The translations under genes were made by a program, and so were the position numbers. Positions 45,605-55,025 of a DNA stretch of 64,000 nt are shown here, piece after piece (position 1 is the stretch's first letter; each line of letters starts with the position of its first letter). Under the pieces are notes generated by a model. The model worked only from the letters and a program-made list of their open reading frames with translations. It ran no database searches and was not told where the DNA came from. Origin of the DNA: Bacteroidota bacterium (lineage in GTDB: Bacteria > Bacteroidota > Bacteroidia > B-17B0 > Aurantibacillaceae); assembly GCA_029237825.1 (NCBI GenBank), contig JAQZBQ010000008.1:1-64000 (forward strand), in the 5' to 3' direction.

Positions 45605-46756
45605 CTATTCGCTAAAATAACTCCTGACTTCATCTCGCAAATTATACCGACTGGCCATCACTTCGCCATAAGCACCTGCACTACGAATCACTATGATGTC
45701 GCCACGATGCGTTTCAGGTAACTCCACTGCTTTTCCAAAACAATCGCTGCTTTCGCAGATTGGCCCCACCACATCGTACTTAATGATCGAGTTTGAACTG
45801 GAAGAAATGTTTTCAATTTTATGGAATGCTTGATAAAGAGCGGGTCTGATTAATTCTGTCATACCAGCATCAAGAATCGCAAAATTGGTGTTGATACCAT
45901 TCTTGATATAAAGTACCTTGCTGATTAGGTTTCCGCATTGAGCAACAATTGCCCTTCCTAACTCAAAATGCAGTTCCTGGTTTTTTCGGAGTTCCATGAA
46001 GTCATGAAACACTTTAAAATAAGAAGCAAAATCAATGAGGTTATCACGGTCGGGTTCATGGTAATTAATTCCAATTCCACCTCCTACATTTATTATTGGC
46101 AAATCAAAGCCTTTATTCAGGAAAAATTGATTAATCTCATTCACCTTAAGGCATAATTTTTTAAACGGAGCAAGGTCTGTAATCTGAGAGCCAATATGAA
46201 AATGAAGTCCAATTAATTTGAGGTACTCGAGGTTTTTTAATTTTACAATCACTTCCTCAAATTCGTACGGATTGATTCCGAATTTATTTTCTTCCAATCC
46301 TGTTGTAATGTATTTGTGAGTGTGCGCATCAACGTTGGGATTGATACGCAGTGCAATAGAAGCAATTTTATTTTGTTGGGAAGCCAATTCATTGATGACT
46401 TCAAGTTCCTGCATGCTTTCGCAGTTAAAGCAAAAAATGTTTTTATCAAGGGCGTAATTAATCTCATCATCGCTCTTTCCAACGCCGGCAAAAACGATTT
46501 TGGATGGTTCGAAACCATTTTCAACAGCGCATTTCACCTCGTTCCCGCTCACACAATCAGCACCTAAACCCGATTTTGAAATTAACTTAATTATCTGGGG
46601 ATTTGTATTGGCTTTAAAGGCATAATGTACATGGTAATTGTGTTTACTGCTTTCAGCAACAACAGTTTCTAAAGTTGTTTGAAGCAAATTAAGATCATAA
46701 TAGTAAAACGGTGTTTTGCTATGTGAAACCTGTGTAAGAATATTTTCTTTAAGCAT
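45605..46756 (-). CDS. lysA: Diaminopimelate decarboxylase
   Basis: LysA decarboxylates meso-diaminopimelate to lysine, the last step of the pathway. The 383-residue PLP enzyme of the alanine-racemase fold has Lys48 in HYAFKANTNP, HFHIGSQI, INVGGGIGI, and GPICESSDCFGK with the active-site Cys. MASRYNLR lies near the end. It is slightly shorter than E. coli LysA (420). It lies eight bases after lysC on the same strand, so the first and last steps to lysine are probably cotranscribed. Confidence 0.95.
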   Translation of the reverse strand: MLKENILTQVSHSKTPFYYYDLNLLQTTLETVVAESSKHNYHVHYAFKANTNPQIIKLISKSGLGADCVSGNEVKCAVENGFEPSKIVFAGVGKSDDEINYALDKNIFCFNCESMQELEVINELASQQNKIASIALRINPNVDAHTHKYITTGLEENKFGINPYEFEEVIVKLKNLEYLKLIGLHFHIGSQITDLAPFKKLCLKVNEINQFFLNKGFDLPIINVGGGIGINYHEPDRDNLIDFASYFKVFHDFMELRKNQELHFELGRAIVAQCGNLISKVLYIKNGINTNFAILDAGMTELIRPALYQAFHKIENISSSSNSIIKYDVVGPICESSDCFGKAVELPETHRGDIIVIRSAGAYGEVMASRYNLRDEVRSYFSE

Positions 46757-46764
46757 TGTTATAA

Positions 46765-48084
46765 TTATAAATAGCCAAAAAGGCCTTTGTTTAAGGCAAT
46801 CAATGCTTCTCTTTTGTGAACGGAATTTACAAGCACACTGATGTTATTGGCGCTTCCCCCGTAGGACACCATTCGTAAGGGAATATCTTTCAAAGCCTCA
46901 AGCACTTTAAATCCATATCCGGATTTATTTTTTGGCAAATTGCCAACGATGCAAATGATTGTTTGCTCCATATCAATGGCTACGTTCGCAAACTCCTCCA
47001 GTTCTTTTGTAATTTCGGGTAAATGTTTGGTGTTATCAATGGTAAGAGACACCGCAATTTCCGAGGTGGTAATCATATCGATGGACGTTTTATAGCGCTC
47101 GAATATTTCAAACACGGCCCTTAAAAAACCATGCGCCAGTAACATCCTGTCGCTACGGATATTAATTGCACAAATTCCGTCTTTTGCTGCCACCGCCTTT
47201 AATCCTTCAGAGGCTTCGATATTTGAAATGCGGGTTCCCCTGGCTTCAGGCTGCATGGTATTTTTCAGCAACACCGGAATATTTCTTTTTTGTGCGGGCA
47301 AAATGCAGGTTGGATGAAGGATTTTTGCGCCAAAATATGCTAACTCCGCTGCTTCATCAAAACTTAGCTCATGTATCGGATGGGTTTTGGAAACAATACG
47401 CGGATCGTTATTATGCATGCCATCAATATCGGTCCAGATTTGAACTTCTTTGGCATGAATTGCCGCACCCACTATAGAAGCTGTGTAATCGCTGCCTCCA
47501 CGCTTTAAATTGTCGATTTCCCCAAATGAGTTACGGCAAATGTAGCCTTGTGTAATGAAAAGGTTAATGGACGAATGTTTTGCAATTTCAGCATCCAGGT
47601 TTTTTTCAATATAGTTTAATTGTGGTTCGTCATTTTCATCAATGCGCATAAAGTTGAGTGCGGGTAACAGCGCTGAATTTATTCCAATTTCTTCGAGGTG
47701 ATAATGAAACATTGCTGTACTTAGTAATTCTCCTTGTGCTAATATTGCTTTTTCCTCGTTTACTGTAAACATATCCAAAGTAAACGAACGCAGGTAATTG
47801 AAATGGTTTTTAATCAAATCTTCACCTTTTCTTTTAAAAGTATCGCTGCTATACAACGAATTAATTTCTTCCTTATATTTTACTTCAAGTTGATCAATAA
47901 TTTCTCCGGCTTTAAGAGGTTGTTTATTATACAACTCAGTACAAATGGAAACAAGAGTATTTGTGGTTCCGCTCATTGCAGATAGAACAACAATCTTTCT
48001 TTCCGGTCCCGAAACAAGTTTGACCAAAGCCTTCATTCGCTCGGCCGATCCAACACTCGTTCCCCCAAATTTTAATATTACCAT
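46765..48084 (-). CDS. lysC: Aspartate kinase
   Basis: Aspartate kinase phosphorylates aspartate, the entry to lysine, threonine and methionine synthesis. The 439-residue monofunctional enzyme begins MVILKFGGTSVG, has GYICRNSFGEIDNLKRGGSDYTAS (split) with the catalytic GGSD, and WTDIDGMHNNDPR. Two ACT domains follow from about 290 to 439, where feedback by lysine or threonine would act. There is no homoserine dehydrogenase part. It lies directly upstream of lysA. Confidence 0.95.
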   Translation of the reverse strand: MVILKFGGTSVGSAERMKALVKLVSGPERKIVVLSAMSGTTNTLVSICTELYNKQPLKAGEIIDQLEVKYKEEINSLYSSDTFKRKGEDLIKNHFNYLRSFTLDMFTVNEEKAILAQGELLSTAMFHYHLEEIGINSALLPALNFMRIDENDEPQLNYIEKNLDAEIAKHSSINLFITQGYICRNSFGEIDNLKRGGSDYTASIVGAAIHAKEVQIWTDIDGMHNNDPRIVSKTHPIHELSFDEAAELAYFGAKILHPTCILPAQKRNIPVLLKNTMQPEARGTRISNIEASEGLKAVAAKDGICAINIRSDRMLLAHGFLRAVFEIFERYKTSIDMITTSEIAVSLTIDNTKHLPEITKELEEFANVAIDMEQTIICIVGNLPKNKSGYGFKVLEALKDIPLRMVSYGGSANNISVLVNSVHKREALIALNKGLFGYL

Positions 48085-48196
48085 AGGTGCAATTTTTTGA
48101 TCTTAAATAAGATTTAAATGTAACGAAGTTTTATGGAATTCTAATTTTTTAAATCTTAGTAGTCTATTTGGGAATTTCTGCTGCTAATAATGGTAA

Positions 48197-48228
48197 CAAA
48201 AAAAGTCACGCAGTTGGCGTGACTTTTA
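48197..48228 (-). terminator. Terminator after the T9SS type-A cargo gene
   Basis: AAAAGTCACGC (48201-48211) and GCGTGACTTTT (48217-48227) form an 11-base stem with an AGTTG loop. On the minus strand it continues into a T-run, marking the end of the 894-residue cargo gene. Confidence 0.85.
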
Positions 48229-48244
48229 AATTAGAATTTAACGT

Positions 48245-50929
48245 CTATTGCTTGATGACTTTATAGGTTTTTGAACCCTCTTTGGTTTCAATCTTTAAAT
48301 AATAGATGCCGTCTGCCAGCTCCTCAAGATTGACGTTTTTTGACAACAACCCGCTTCCTGTCATTACTTCGTCAGTTACAATCCTTCCCTCGATTGTCAT
48401 AATGTTTAAATGTGCATGAAGGTCGTCCGGTGAATTTATTTCCAGAGTAAAAATACCTGATGTTGGGTTTGGGAAAATGCGGATGCCGATATCCGATGTA
48501 AATTCCTCAATTGCCACACAGGCATTTACCACCAGCGTATCTTTTGCAACATTGGAACATCCGTTTGGCCCAACGTAATTATATAAAATGATGTGAGAAC
48601 CTTGCGTAGCTGTAGTTGGATTAAAGTAGCTTCCCAACGTTGTTGTAGTAACACCCGCGCCAATATAGGTACCATTAGCAGGAGTTCCTTCTGTTAAGGC
48701 GCGGTTCACATTATCGCTTTCGCAAAATGTTTTAGCGCTCGAAAAAACGAGCGATACAGATGGTTTTGGTTTCGAAGTAACAGTGATCAGGTCAGATGAT
48801 TTACATCCTATTGTATTCGTTACAGTTACAGAATATGTACCGGCTGTTCCAACGGAAATAGACGGTGAAGTTGCACCGGTATTCCATAAATAGCTGTTTC
48901 CTGACCCCGCTCCCGCATATAAATTGATTGTACTTCCCTGACAAAAAGCAGTGTCTGAACCGAGAGTCACGATTGGTGATGTACCTAATGAAACGAGTGC
49001 CGTATCGGAATTTATACAGCCATTTGAATTGGTTGCACGTATCCAGTATTTCCCTGGTGTGGTCACATTTAAACTGGAAGCAATTGAGCCATTATTCCAC
49101 AAAAATGAATACGCGCTTGTGTTGGCATTTAGGATAACCGGTAAACTACAATATAAGGAATCGGGTCCGAGGTTCGGAGTTGGAGTTGGTTTGATAAAAA
49201 TTCTTACCGTATCGTATGTCATGCAAGTGCCAATTGTTCCTTCCACCGTAAAAGTTGTAGTAGCGCCCACGTTTGCAATTGGATTCGCAATATTGGTGGC
49301 AGATAAACCTGCCGGTGCCGACCATGAATAAGTAATTGTTGCAGGCTGTCCAAACTCCACATTTGGTCTCTGGCTCATTGAACTGGAAGAGCTTGAACTT
49401 GAACAAAGCGTCGCGTCAACATCTGAATTATACCAAACCGAAGATGTGAACGGCGTGGTAGATTGCAGAACGGATACGTTTTGTGTGTATGCTAATGGAT
49501 TATTGTTAAAACACGTTTCTATAATAATATTGGAAACCCCGTCCCACACAAATGGTGTAGAAAAGGTGTGCGTGTTAATTCCCAAAACGGGTGTATAGCT
49601 TGGTGAAGAAAAATAGGTAGTGAAGCCAGTTGTTTGAAACGCGGTGAGGCTTGTAACAGTTGTTGTGGCAAGGGCAATGTTATGATTGATGAACGCGCCC
49701 GCCGTGTTTAAATTAGTTGCATTAAAAGAAATGGATGTCACGTTTCCTGCTACCAAACCTGCAGCTGTTAATTCGGAAGCTAAGTACAAAAATTGGTGCC
49801 TCGCGCCTTTATAAAAATTACCGTAAGGAGAAGGGTAGGAGGTGGAGGAATTGGAAATAGTTCCCGTTCCAACAAGTTTAGTTGAACTGAAACTGGCATT
49901 TAATTGAACAGGAACACCTAAACAAACACTATCATTAGGAAGTATGCTTGTGGAAAATACCGGGTTACGGGTAATCGTTCTTTGCGTTGTATCATTAATT
50001 ACAGATCCGTCGCCAACCACTGTGGCATAACCTTTTAATTTATAGGTGCCGATATTGGACAGGTTATAGTTAGTAGTTAGGGTAAAATCCTGTGTTGCGT
50101 TGCTGGCAAGAGTTCCGCTATTTACAGCCACGGTATAGGTGCCCGGGTTCGGACCTGTTGTTTTAACAGTGATGATGGCTGGAGTTACAGAAAAGTCTGC
50201 CACCGCCGAACCATAATTTTTCAATGCCACAACAATCGTGTCGTTCGCGAAACATGTTTTCGTACTAAGCGGTTTCAGAAATGAGCTAACACCCAGGTCG
50301 AGGGGTGCCGGTGGCAAAAATTCAAACTGGATCTGCGGTTTGTTTGATGAAGTTGATGAACAGGCAACACCACACTGCGGACTTGAATCGCTACGGACAA
50401 AAATAAATCCACTCGGTACAGTTGGACTATAAATTCTTACCACACCTGTTGAAGTGTAAGCTGAAACCTGATCAAAACATACATCCACCAAAATATTGTC
50501 GGTGCCGTTCCATAAAAATGGCGTAGATAAGGTAAGCATATCAAAACCGCCGGCAGGAGGGTTGTAACTTGGAGTGTTATATACTGTGGTAAGACCCGTT
50601 CCATCATAAACAGCTACGTTATTTGCAGCAGTATGTTTTAATTTAATGGTATAATTCGGCAATGGATTAGTTACTCCACTTGCAATATAAAAACCAAGTT
50701 TCGTAAGGGTTCCACCCGTGATACCAACGGCATTTAATTCAGCTGCCGTATATACAATCTGGCAATGCAGGCTTCGGTAAAACTGATTAATTGGCCCGGC
50801 GGTAGTGGTGCCATGTACATTTGTTCCCGACCCTAAAGTTACAGTTACCTGCGAATAAGCAAGGGAGTTGCAGAAATAAATCAGTAAAATTCCAAGTATG
50901 GATTTTAAATTAAAGTAACGTTTTTTCAT
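48245..50929 (-). CDS. T9SS type-A sorting-domain secreted protein
   Basis: An 894-residue surface or secreted protein. A signal peptide (1-26, ending in SLAYS) precedes two copies of a module of roughly 170-200 residues (about 27-205 and 340-545). Shared landmarks are a tyrosine-rich YRSLHCQIVYTAAELNAVG / YKGARHQFLYLASELTAAG segment (single-module halves) and STPFLWNGTDNILVDVCF / STPFVWDGVSNIIIETCF. A CARDB-like domain sits between. Ig/SprB-like repeats with LWNNGSIAS and LWNTGATSP follow, then the type-A sorting domain at about 815-894: FPNPTSGIFTLEI, LADGIYYLKI and YKVIKQ. The modules resemble carbohydrate-binding or adhesive domains; no enzyme domain is seen. Confidence 0.88.
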   Translation of the reverse strand: MKKRYFNLKSILGILLIYFCNSLAYSQVTVTLGSGTNVHGTTTAGPINQFYRSLHCQIVYTAAELNAVGITGGTLTKLGFYIASGVTNPLPNYTIKLKHTAANNVAVYDGTGLTTVYNTPSYNPPAGGFDMLTLSTPFLWNGTDNILVDVCFDQVSAYTSTGVVRIYSPTVPSGFIFVRSDSSPQCGVACSSTSSNKPQIQFEFLPPAPLDLGVSSFLKPLSTKTCFANDTIVVALKNYGSAVADFSVTPAIITVKTTGPNPGTYTVAVNSGTLASNATQDFTLTTNYNLSNIGTYKLKGYATVVGDGSVINDTTQRTITRNPVFSTSILPNDSVCLGVPVQLNASFSSTKLVGTGTISNSSTSYPSPYGNFYKGARHQFLYLASELTAAGLVAGNVTSISFNATNLNTAGAFINHNIALATTTVTSLTAFQTTGFTTYFSSPSYTPVLGINTHTFSTPFVWDGVSNIIIETCFNNNPLAYTQNVSVLQSTTPFTSSVWYNSDVDATLCSSSSSSSSMSQRPNVEFGQPATITYSWSAPAGLSATNIANPIANVGATTTFTVEGTIGTCMTYDTVRIFIKPTPTPNLGPDSLYCSLPVILNANTSAYSFLWNNGSIASSLNVTTPGKYWIRATNSNGCINSDTALVSLGTSPIVTLGSDTAFCQGSTINLYAGAGSGNSYLWNTGATSPSISVGTAGTYSVTVTNTIGCKSSDLITVTSKPKPSVSLVFSSAKTFCESDNVNRALTEGTPANGTYIGAGVTTTTLGSYFNPTTATQGSHIILYNYVGPNGCSNVAKDTLVVNACVAIEEFTSDIGIRIFPNPTSGIFTLEINSPDDLHAHLNIMTIEGRIVTDEVMTGSGLLSKNVNLEELADGIYYLKIETKEGSKTYKVIKQ

Positions 50930-51020
50930 CTTGTTGAATTTTAGAATTAATGTGACGCTTACGCAGGTTTAAATTGCTGCTTACATGAAAGTTCATGTTT
51001 TTAGCATTTAGCCTGCCTAA

Positions 51021-51028
51021 CAAAAATA
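51021..51028 (-). promoter_or_regulatory. Candidate -7 promoter element for the T9SS cargo gene
   Basis: On the minus strand TATTTTTG is a full match to TAnnTTTG and lies about 91 bases before the cargo gene start. The TTTG element expected 19 bases upstream is poor (TAGG), so support is weak. Confidence 0.3.
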
Positions 51029-51129
51029 TAACATTAAATTTTTAAAACCTACCGTCTCGGTTAACAAAAAATAAGCAAGTGCTTACATAATTCACTTCTT
51101 TTTATGCGCCTATTTTGTATTTTTGTTTC

Positions 51130-51390
51130 ATGGATTCATTGATTTTTTTGTTTTTAAACCTCGGTGGTGGTGAAGTTGTTTTAATTCTTCTGGTTATTTT
51201 ATTGATGTTTGGTGGAAAAGGGATTCCCAATATTGCCCGGGCACTTGGTAAAGGAATCAGGGAATTTAAGGATGCTACTGATGGCATTCAAAAAGATGTA
51301 ATGAAAAGCACTGGGGGTATCACCAATACGATCCAGGAGCATATCCAGGAAGTTAAAAAAGAAGTGGATACCCTTTCCGACAATAAATAA
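51130..51390 (+). CDS. tatA: Twin-arginine translocase subunit TatA/TatE
   Basis: TatA forms the pore part of the Tat pathway for folded proteins. The 86-residue protein has a short N-terminal membrane helix (EVVLILLVILLMF), the FGGKGIPNIARALGKGIREFK hinge and amphipathic helix (split), and an acid/lysine-rich soluble tail. The ATG at 51130 (MDSLIFLF) gives the right helix position; a longer frame from 51115 adds MYFCF. tatC is not next to it. The PPIase cluster follows nine bases later in the same direction. Confidence 0.92.
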   Translation: MDSLIFLFLNLGGGEVVLILLVILLMFGGKGIPNIARALGKGIREFKDATDGIQKDVMKSTGGITNTIQEHIQEVKKEVDTLSDNK

Positions 51391-51398
51391 AAGGCGGC

Positions 51399-51944
51399 AT
51401 GAAGTTTTTTAATAATTTCTTACTGTTTGTGTCTTTACTTTTTTTTATTTCCTGTGAGCGGGATCAAAAAAAGCAAACCGTTTTCATTGATCAGGAAAAA
51501 GTTAAACATCAGTTTATAAAAGCAAACCAGCAGGTGGTTGTGAAAGAAAATGATGAAATGGATTATTACCAGAAATCCCATAATATGCCCTTTGTGAAAA
51601 CTAATTCAGGGATTAGGTATCACGTGTATTCACCGTCGGGGAAAGGCGACTCCATTAAAACTGATGATGTTATTCGGATTAATTATACAGTCTATCTTTT
51701 AGATGGAACTGAATGTTATTCTTCTAAAAACGATGGAGAGAAAGAATTCAAAGTTGGAATGGAAGACATCGAGAATGGATTGCATAAGGCAGTTCTATTT
51801 TTAAAATCTGGTGATAAAGCCCGTATTTTAATTCCCTCGCACCTTGCGCACGGTCTTTTGGGTGATTCAAAGAAAATTCCACCGCAATCACCAATCTTGT
51901 ATGATCTTGAAATCCTTTCAGTAGAAAAAGGTCATCGAAAATAA
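51399..51944 (+). CDS. gldI: FKBP-type peptidyl-prolyl isomerase lipoprotein, GldI-like
   Basis: A 181-residue lipoprotein (signal 1-18, Cys19 in FFISCERD) with one FKBP domain. Flavobacterium GldI, an FKBP-type lipoprotein needed for gliding, has the same size and layout, so I use that name with reserve. Catalytic positions are mostly replaced: the FKBP12 Phe36-Asp37 pair is absent (TECYSS), Trp59 is Leu (NGLHKAV), Tyr82 is His (LAHGLL) and Phe99 is Tyr (ILYDLE), while the first Tyr (INYT) is kept. It may act as a chaperone more than an isomerase. It is the first of four such genes in tandem. Confidence 0.75.
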   Translation: MKFFNNFLLFVSLLFFISCERDQKKQTVFIDQEKVKHQFIKANQQVVVKENDEMDYYQKSHNMPFVKTNSGIRYHVYSPSGKGDSIKTDDVIRINYTVYLLDGTECYSSKNDGEKEFKVGMEDIENGLHKAVLFLKSGDKARILIPSHLAHGLLGDSKKIPPQSPILYDLEILSVEKGHRK

Positions 51945-51950
51945 TTCCAT

Positions 51951-52832
51951 ATGCGGTTGAGGTATGTTTCTTTTTTTATTTCCATTCTTTTTTGTTTTGC
52001 TTGTAACAGAAACGAAAAACTGAAAGGATATACCCGAGATACTGATGGGTATTATTATAAGTTGATCGGATTGGGAGATGGAAATTTCAGTCCGGAAAGG
52101 GAAAGTATTCTGGTTTTTGACGCAGCGATGAAAACCCTCTCGGATTCTGTATTCTGGGATACAAAACATGACGCACCAAATGGTTTGTATGTTGATTTGT
52201 CTTTACTGAATTTCAGGGGATCGTCTCAAAAGCAATTTTTAAAGATGGTGGAAGGGGATAGTGTTTCTTTGATGATGAAACCCGCTGTTTTTTTTAGGTG
52301 TTATTTTGATACCGTTGTGCCACTATTTTGTAGTAAAGACAGTTTAGTGAAGCTGGATGTAAAGTTAAATCAAATCATTTCAAGGGCTGAATACCTCGCT
52401 CTTATTAAAAATTCGCAGGGAGAGGAAGTAGAAGAGGATACCGAACTCGAAGAGTTAAAGGAGATAGAATGTTACCTGTCGCAAGATAGAAAAGGCATTT
52501 CCCCTGATCATAATGGCATTTATACCTTAGAGCGAACCCACACTACTTTAGGGAAGGTTACACCGGGAAAAAAAATAAAATTGGCATACCAGGGATCCTT
52601 TATCGATGGGCGGTTAATCGATCCCCAACAACAAACGATAGAATACGTGTATGGCACGCCTGATCAGCTTATTAAAGGGTTAAATATTGTTATTGGCACA
52701 TTAAAAAAAGGTGAAACTACAAAAATAATAGTACCTTCGCGCCTGGCTTTTGGCGAATCAGGAAGTAGCAATGGTTCTATTCCACCTTATACACCTCTTG
52801 TCTACACACTTAAAATAATTGATATAAAATAA
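51951..52832 (+). CDS. FKBP-type peptidyl-prolyl isomerase-like lipoprotein
   Basis: A 293-residue probable lipoprotein (signal ending at about Cys19, FCFACNRN) with two FKBP-like halves. The N-terminal half (about 20-145) is highly diverged and recognisable mainly by its pairing with the same part of the next gene (opening GYTRDTDGYYYKLIG). The C-terminal half has LAYQGSFIDGRLID, IKGLNIVIGTLKKGE and SRLAFGESGSSNGSIPPYTPLVYTLKI (split). Phe36 is Ile, Trp59 is Leu, Tyr82 is Phe and Phe99 is Tyr relative to FKBP12, so activity is doubtful. It starts six bases after the GldI-like gene. Confidence 0.8.
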   Translation: MRLRYVSFFISILFCFACNRNEKLKGYTRDTDGYYYKLIGLGDGNFSPERESILVFDAAMKTLSDSVFWDTKHDAPNGLYVDLSLLNFRGSSQKQFLKMVEGDSVSLMMKPAVFFRCYFDTVVPLFCSKDSLVKLDVKLNQIISRAEYLALIKNSQGEEVEEDTELEELKEIECYLSQDRKGISPDHNGIYTLERTHTTLGKVTPGKKIKLAYQGSFIDGRLIDPQQQTIEYVYGTPDQLIKGLNIVIGTLKKGETTKIIVPSRLAFGESGSSNGSIPPYTPLVYTLKIIDIK

Positions 52833-52837
52833 AAAAA

Positions 52838-53785
52838 ATGAACAAAACCTCTATGTTATTAGGTTCTGCACTGTTAGCAGGACTTTTTGCCTGTAACAAA
52901 TCAGAATTTGATGGCTTTACCAAAGCAGAAAACGGGTTACATTATAAATTTTTTACGCCGGATGAAAACGGAGTTAAAGCAACGGAAGGCGATGGCGTAA
53001 GTATTAAGATTGTTTACGCATTAAAAAAGAACCCTTCCGATTCAGTTTTATTTGACTCAAAATTAAATTCCGAGGACGGCTCCGGTACAGTAAGGTACAT
53101 TTTGCCTAAATCTTCCTTTAAAGGAAGTTTGGAAGACGCTATCGCAATGATGGCAAAGAATGATAGTGCGGCGTTTATCATCAGTGCAGATTCTTTTTTT
53201 CTTAAGACAAATCGCATGCAGGCCCTTCCGGAATTTGCTAAACCCGGAGATAAGTTAGTCATCAGTATTAAGATGGTTGACATTAAATCTAAAAAGGAGC
53301 TTGAAGAGAATCAAAAGAAACAGGAAGCTGAAATGAATCAGTTATCTGAACAGGAGAAGCCAAAACTGGACGCGTATTTAGCGGAACATAAAATTACTGC
53401 AAAGCCTACCGAAAGTGGTTTGTACGTAATTGAAACGAAAAAGGGAACTGGTGCAAAGCCTCAGGCTGGTGACGAGGTTTCTGTAAATTATACTGGTCGT
53501 TTATTAGATGGAACCATATTTGATACGTCGATTGAAGCAGATGCTAAAGCAGGAAATGTATATAATCCTCAAAGACCGTATGAGCCTATTAAATTTGCAC
53601 TCGATCAGGGTCAGGTAATCAAAGGATGGGATGAAGCGTTAAAGTTGTTATCAAAGGGCGGGAAAGCCCAGCTGATCATTCCATCGAACCTTGCTTATGG
53701 CCCGAGAGGCGGCGGACCAATTCCTCCATTTTCAACCTTAGTGTTTGATGTAGAATTGGTTGATTTTAAATCGGCAGGAAAATAA
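52838..53785 (+). CDS. FKBP-type peptidyl-prolyl isomerase lipoprotein, active-site intact
   Basis: A 315-residue lipoprotein (Cys19 in GLFACNKS) with a diverged N-terminal FKBP-like half (25-145), a helical KEKEL/EENQKKQEAEMNQL-type linker, and a well-conserved C-terminal FKBP domain. The key residues are all present: VNYTGRLLDGTIFDTS (Tyr, Phe-Asp), IKGWDEAL (Trp), LAYGPRGGG (Tyr) and LVFDVELVDF (Phe). It is therefore likely to be a true periplasmic or outer-membrane-attached isomerase. It starts five bases after the preceding degenerate paralogue. Confidence 0.88.
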   Translation: MNKTSMLLGSALLAGLFACNKSEFDGFTKAENGLHYKFFTPDENGVKATEGDGVSIKIVYALKKNPSDSVLFDSKLNSEDGSGTVRYILPKSSFKGSLEDAIAMMAKNDSAAFIISADSFFLKTNRMQALPEFAKPGDKLVISIKMVDIKSKKELEENQKKQEAEMNQLSEQEKPKLDAYLAEHKITAKPTESGLYVIETKKGTGAKPQAGDEVSVNYTGRLLDGTIFDTSIEADAKAGNVYNPQRPYEPIKFALDQGQVIKGWDEALKLLSKGGKAQLIIPSNLAYGPRGGGPIPPFSTLVFDVELVDFKSAGK

Positions 53786-53820
53786 TTGATACTTAAAACC
53801 CAATACTAAATAAATAAAAA

Positions 53821-54882
53821 ATGAAAAAAGTAATTTTAGCATCGCTGTTTGCCTTAGTATCCCTGGGATTAGTAGCGCAAAACAAACCTAAAAAAGCTAA
53901 AAAAATTAAATTAACTAAAATGGATAAAGAATTTTTAAGTAAACAGGAAGATGGCATGTATGCCAAATTTGAAACGTCTAAAGGAGACATTTATTGTGTA
54001 TTGGAATATAAAAAAACACCAATGACGGTAGCTAATTTTGTTGGTTTAGCAGAAGGTTCAATTAAAAATACCGCAAAGGGCGAAGGTGTTCCTTATTATG
54101 ATAGTTTAAAATTTCACCGTGTGATTCCAAATTTCATGATTCAGGGTGGTTGTCCGCTTGGAACAGGAACCGGTGATCCTGGTTATAAGTTCGGCGATGA
54201 ATTTGACGAAACATTAAAACATACGGGACCTGGTATCTTATCAATGGCCAACGCAGGTCCGGGTACTAACGGTAGCCAGTTTTTTATTACGCATGTGAAA
54301 ACTGACTGGCTCGATGGAAAGCACACGGTTTTCGGACATGTGGTTACAGGCCAGTCTGTAGTAGATTCAATTAAGCAGAATGATGTATTAAAGCACCTAG
54401 TAATTTTAAGAAAAGGAAAAGAAGCAGAAGCATTTGATGCACCTAAAGTGTTTGAGTTTGAAAAAGCAAACGCTGGCGCTAAGGCAGAAGCTAAAGCGAA
54501 AGCCGAAAAGGAAAAGATGGATAAAGTATTAAATGAAACGTATGGCTCCGCTAAAACGACACCTAGCGGTTTACGCTATATCATTGAGAAAGAAGGTGAA
54601 GGAACTCCTCCAACTGCAACCTCTCAGGTTACTGTTCATTATTCGGGTTACCTGCTCAATGGAAGTAAATTCGACAGTTCAGTTGACCGCGGACAACCAG
54701 CAACGTTTGGTTTGAACCAGGTTATAAAAGGGTGGACTGAAGGATTACAGTTATTGAAACCGGGTGGCAAAGCAAAGTTAATTATTCCTGCAGAATTAGG
54801 CTATGGTGCAAATGGTTATCCACCAGTTATTCCTCCAAATTCATGGTTAGTGTTTGATGTGGAATTGATCAAAGTAAACTAA
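53821..54882 (+). CDS. Cyclophilin-FKBP fusion peptidyl-prolyl isomerase
   Basis: A 353-residue exported protein joining two unrelated isomerase folds. A signal peptide (1-19, ending in LVAQ) precedes a cyclophilin domain (about 48-215) with [19 protein letters not shown] and [18 protein letters not shown], both split, and [12 protein letters not shown], so its catalytic Arg, Gln and His are kept. An Ala/Lys/Glu-rich linker leads to an FKBP domain (about 240-353) with [31 protein letters not shown] and LVFDVELI, also complete. It ends the four-gene isomerase cluster and has a terminator behind it. Confidence 0.93.
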   Translation: MKKVILASLFALVSLGLVAQNKPKKAKKIKLTKMDKEFLSKQEDGMYAKFETSKGDIYCVLEYKKTPMTVANFVGLAEGSIKNTAKGEGVPYYDSLKFHRVIPNFMIQGGCPLGTGTGDPGYKFGDEFDETLKHTGPGILSMANAGPGTNGSQFFITHVKTDWLDGKHTVFGHVVTGQSVVDSIKQNDVLKHLVILRKGKEAEAFDAPKVFEFEKANAGAKAEAKAKAEKEKMDKVLNETYGSAKTTPSGLRYIIEKEGEGTPPTATSQVTVHYSGYLLNGSKFDSSVDRGQPATFGLNQVIKGWTEGLQLLKPGGKAKLIIPAELGYGANGYPPVIPPNSWLVFDVELIKVN

Positions 54883-54894
54883 TTTTGATTTATT

Positions 54895-54930
54895 AAAAAA
54901 GGAAAGCTTCTCGATCGGGAAGCTTTTTTT
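54895..54930 (+). terminator. Terminator after the isomerase cluster
   Basis: AAAGCTTC (54903-54910) pairs with GAAGCTTT (54919-54926) around an eight-base loop, preceded by A-rich sequence and followed by T through 54930. It closes the tatA-isomerase run. Confidence 0.85.
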
Positions 54931-55025
54931 ATTTAAGAAGATTGTGCGCCAAACTGTGGAGCAAGGTATAATTCATCGTTTTTTCAGGCGAGCGGGATTA
55001 TTTTAAATCTGTATCTTTAAAATTA

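Noticed and set aside
48085-48244. Possible lysine riboswitch near lysC
   Set aside because: This gap lies upstream of lysC on its strand, but it is short, AT-rich and explained in part by the terminator of the neighbouring gene.
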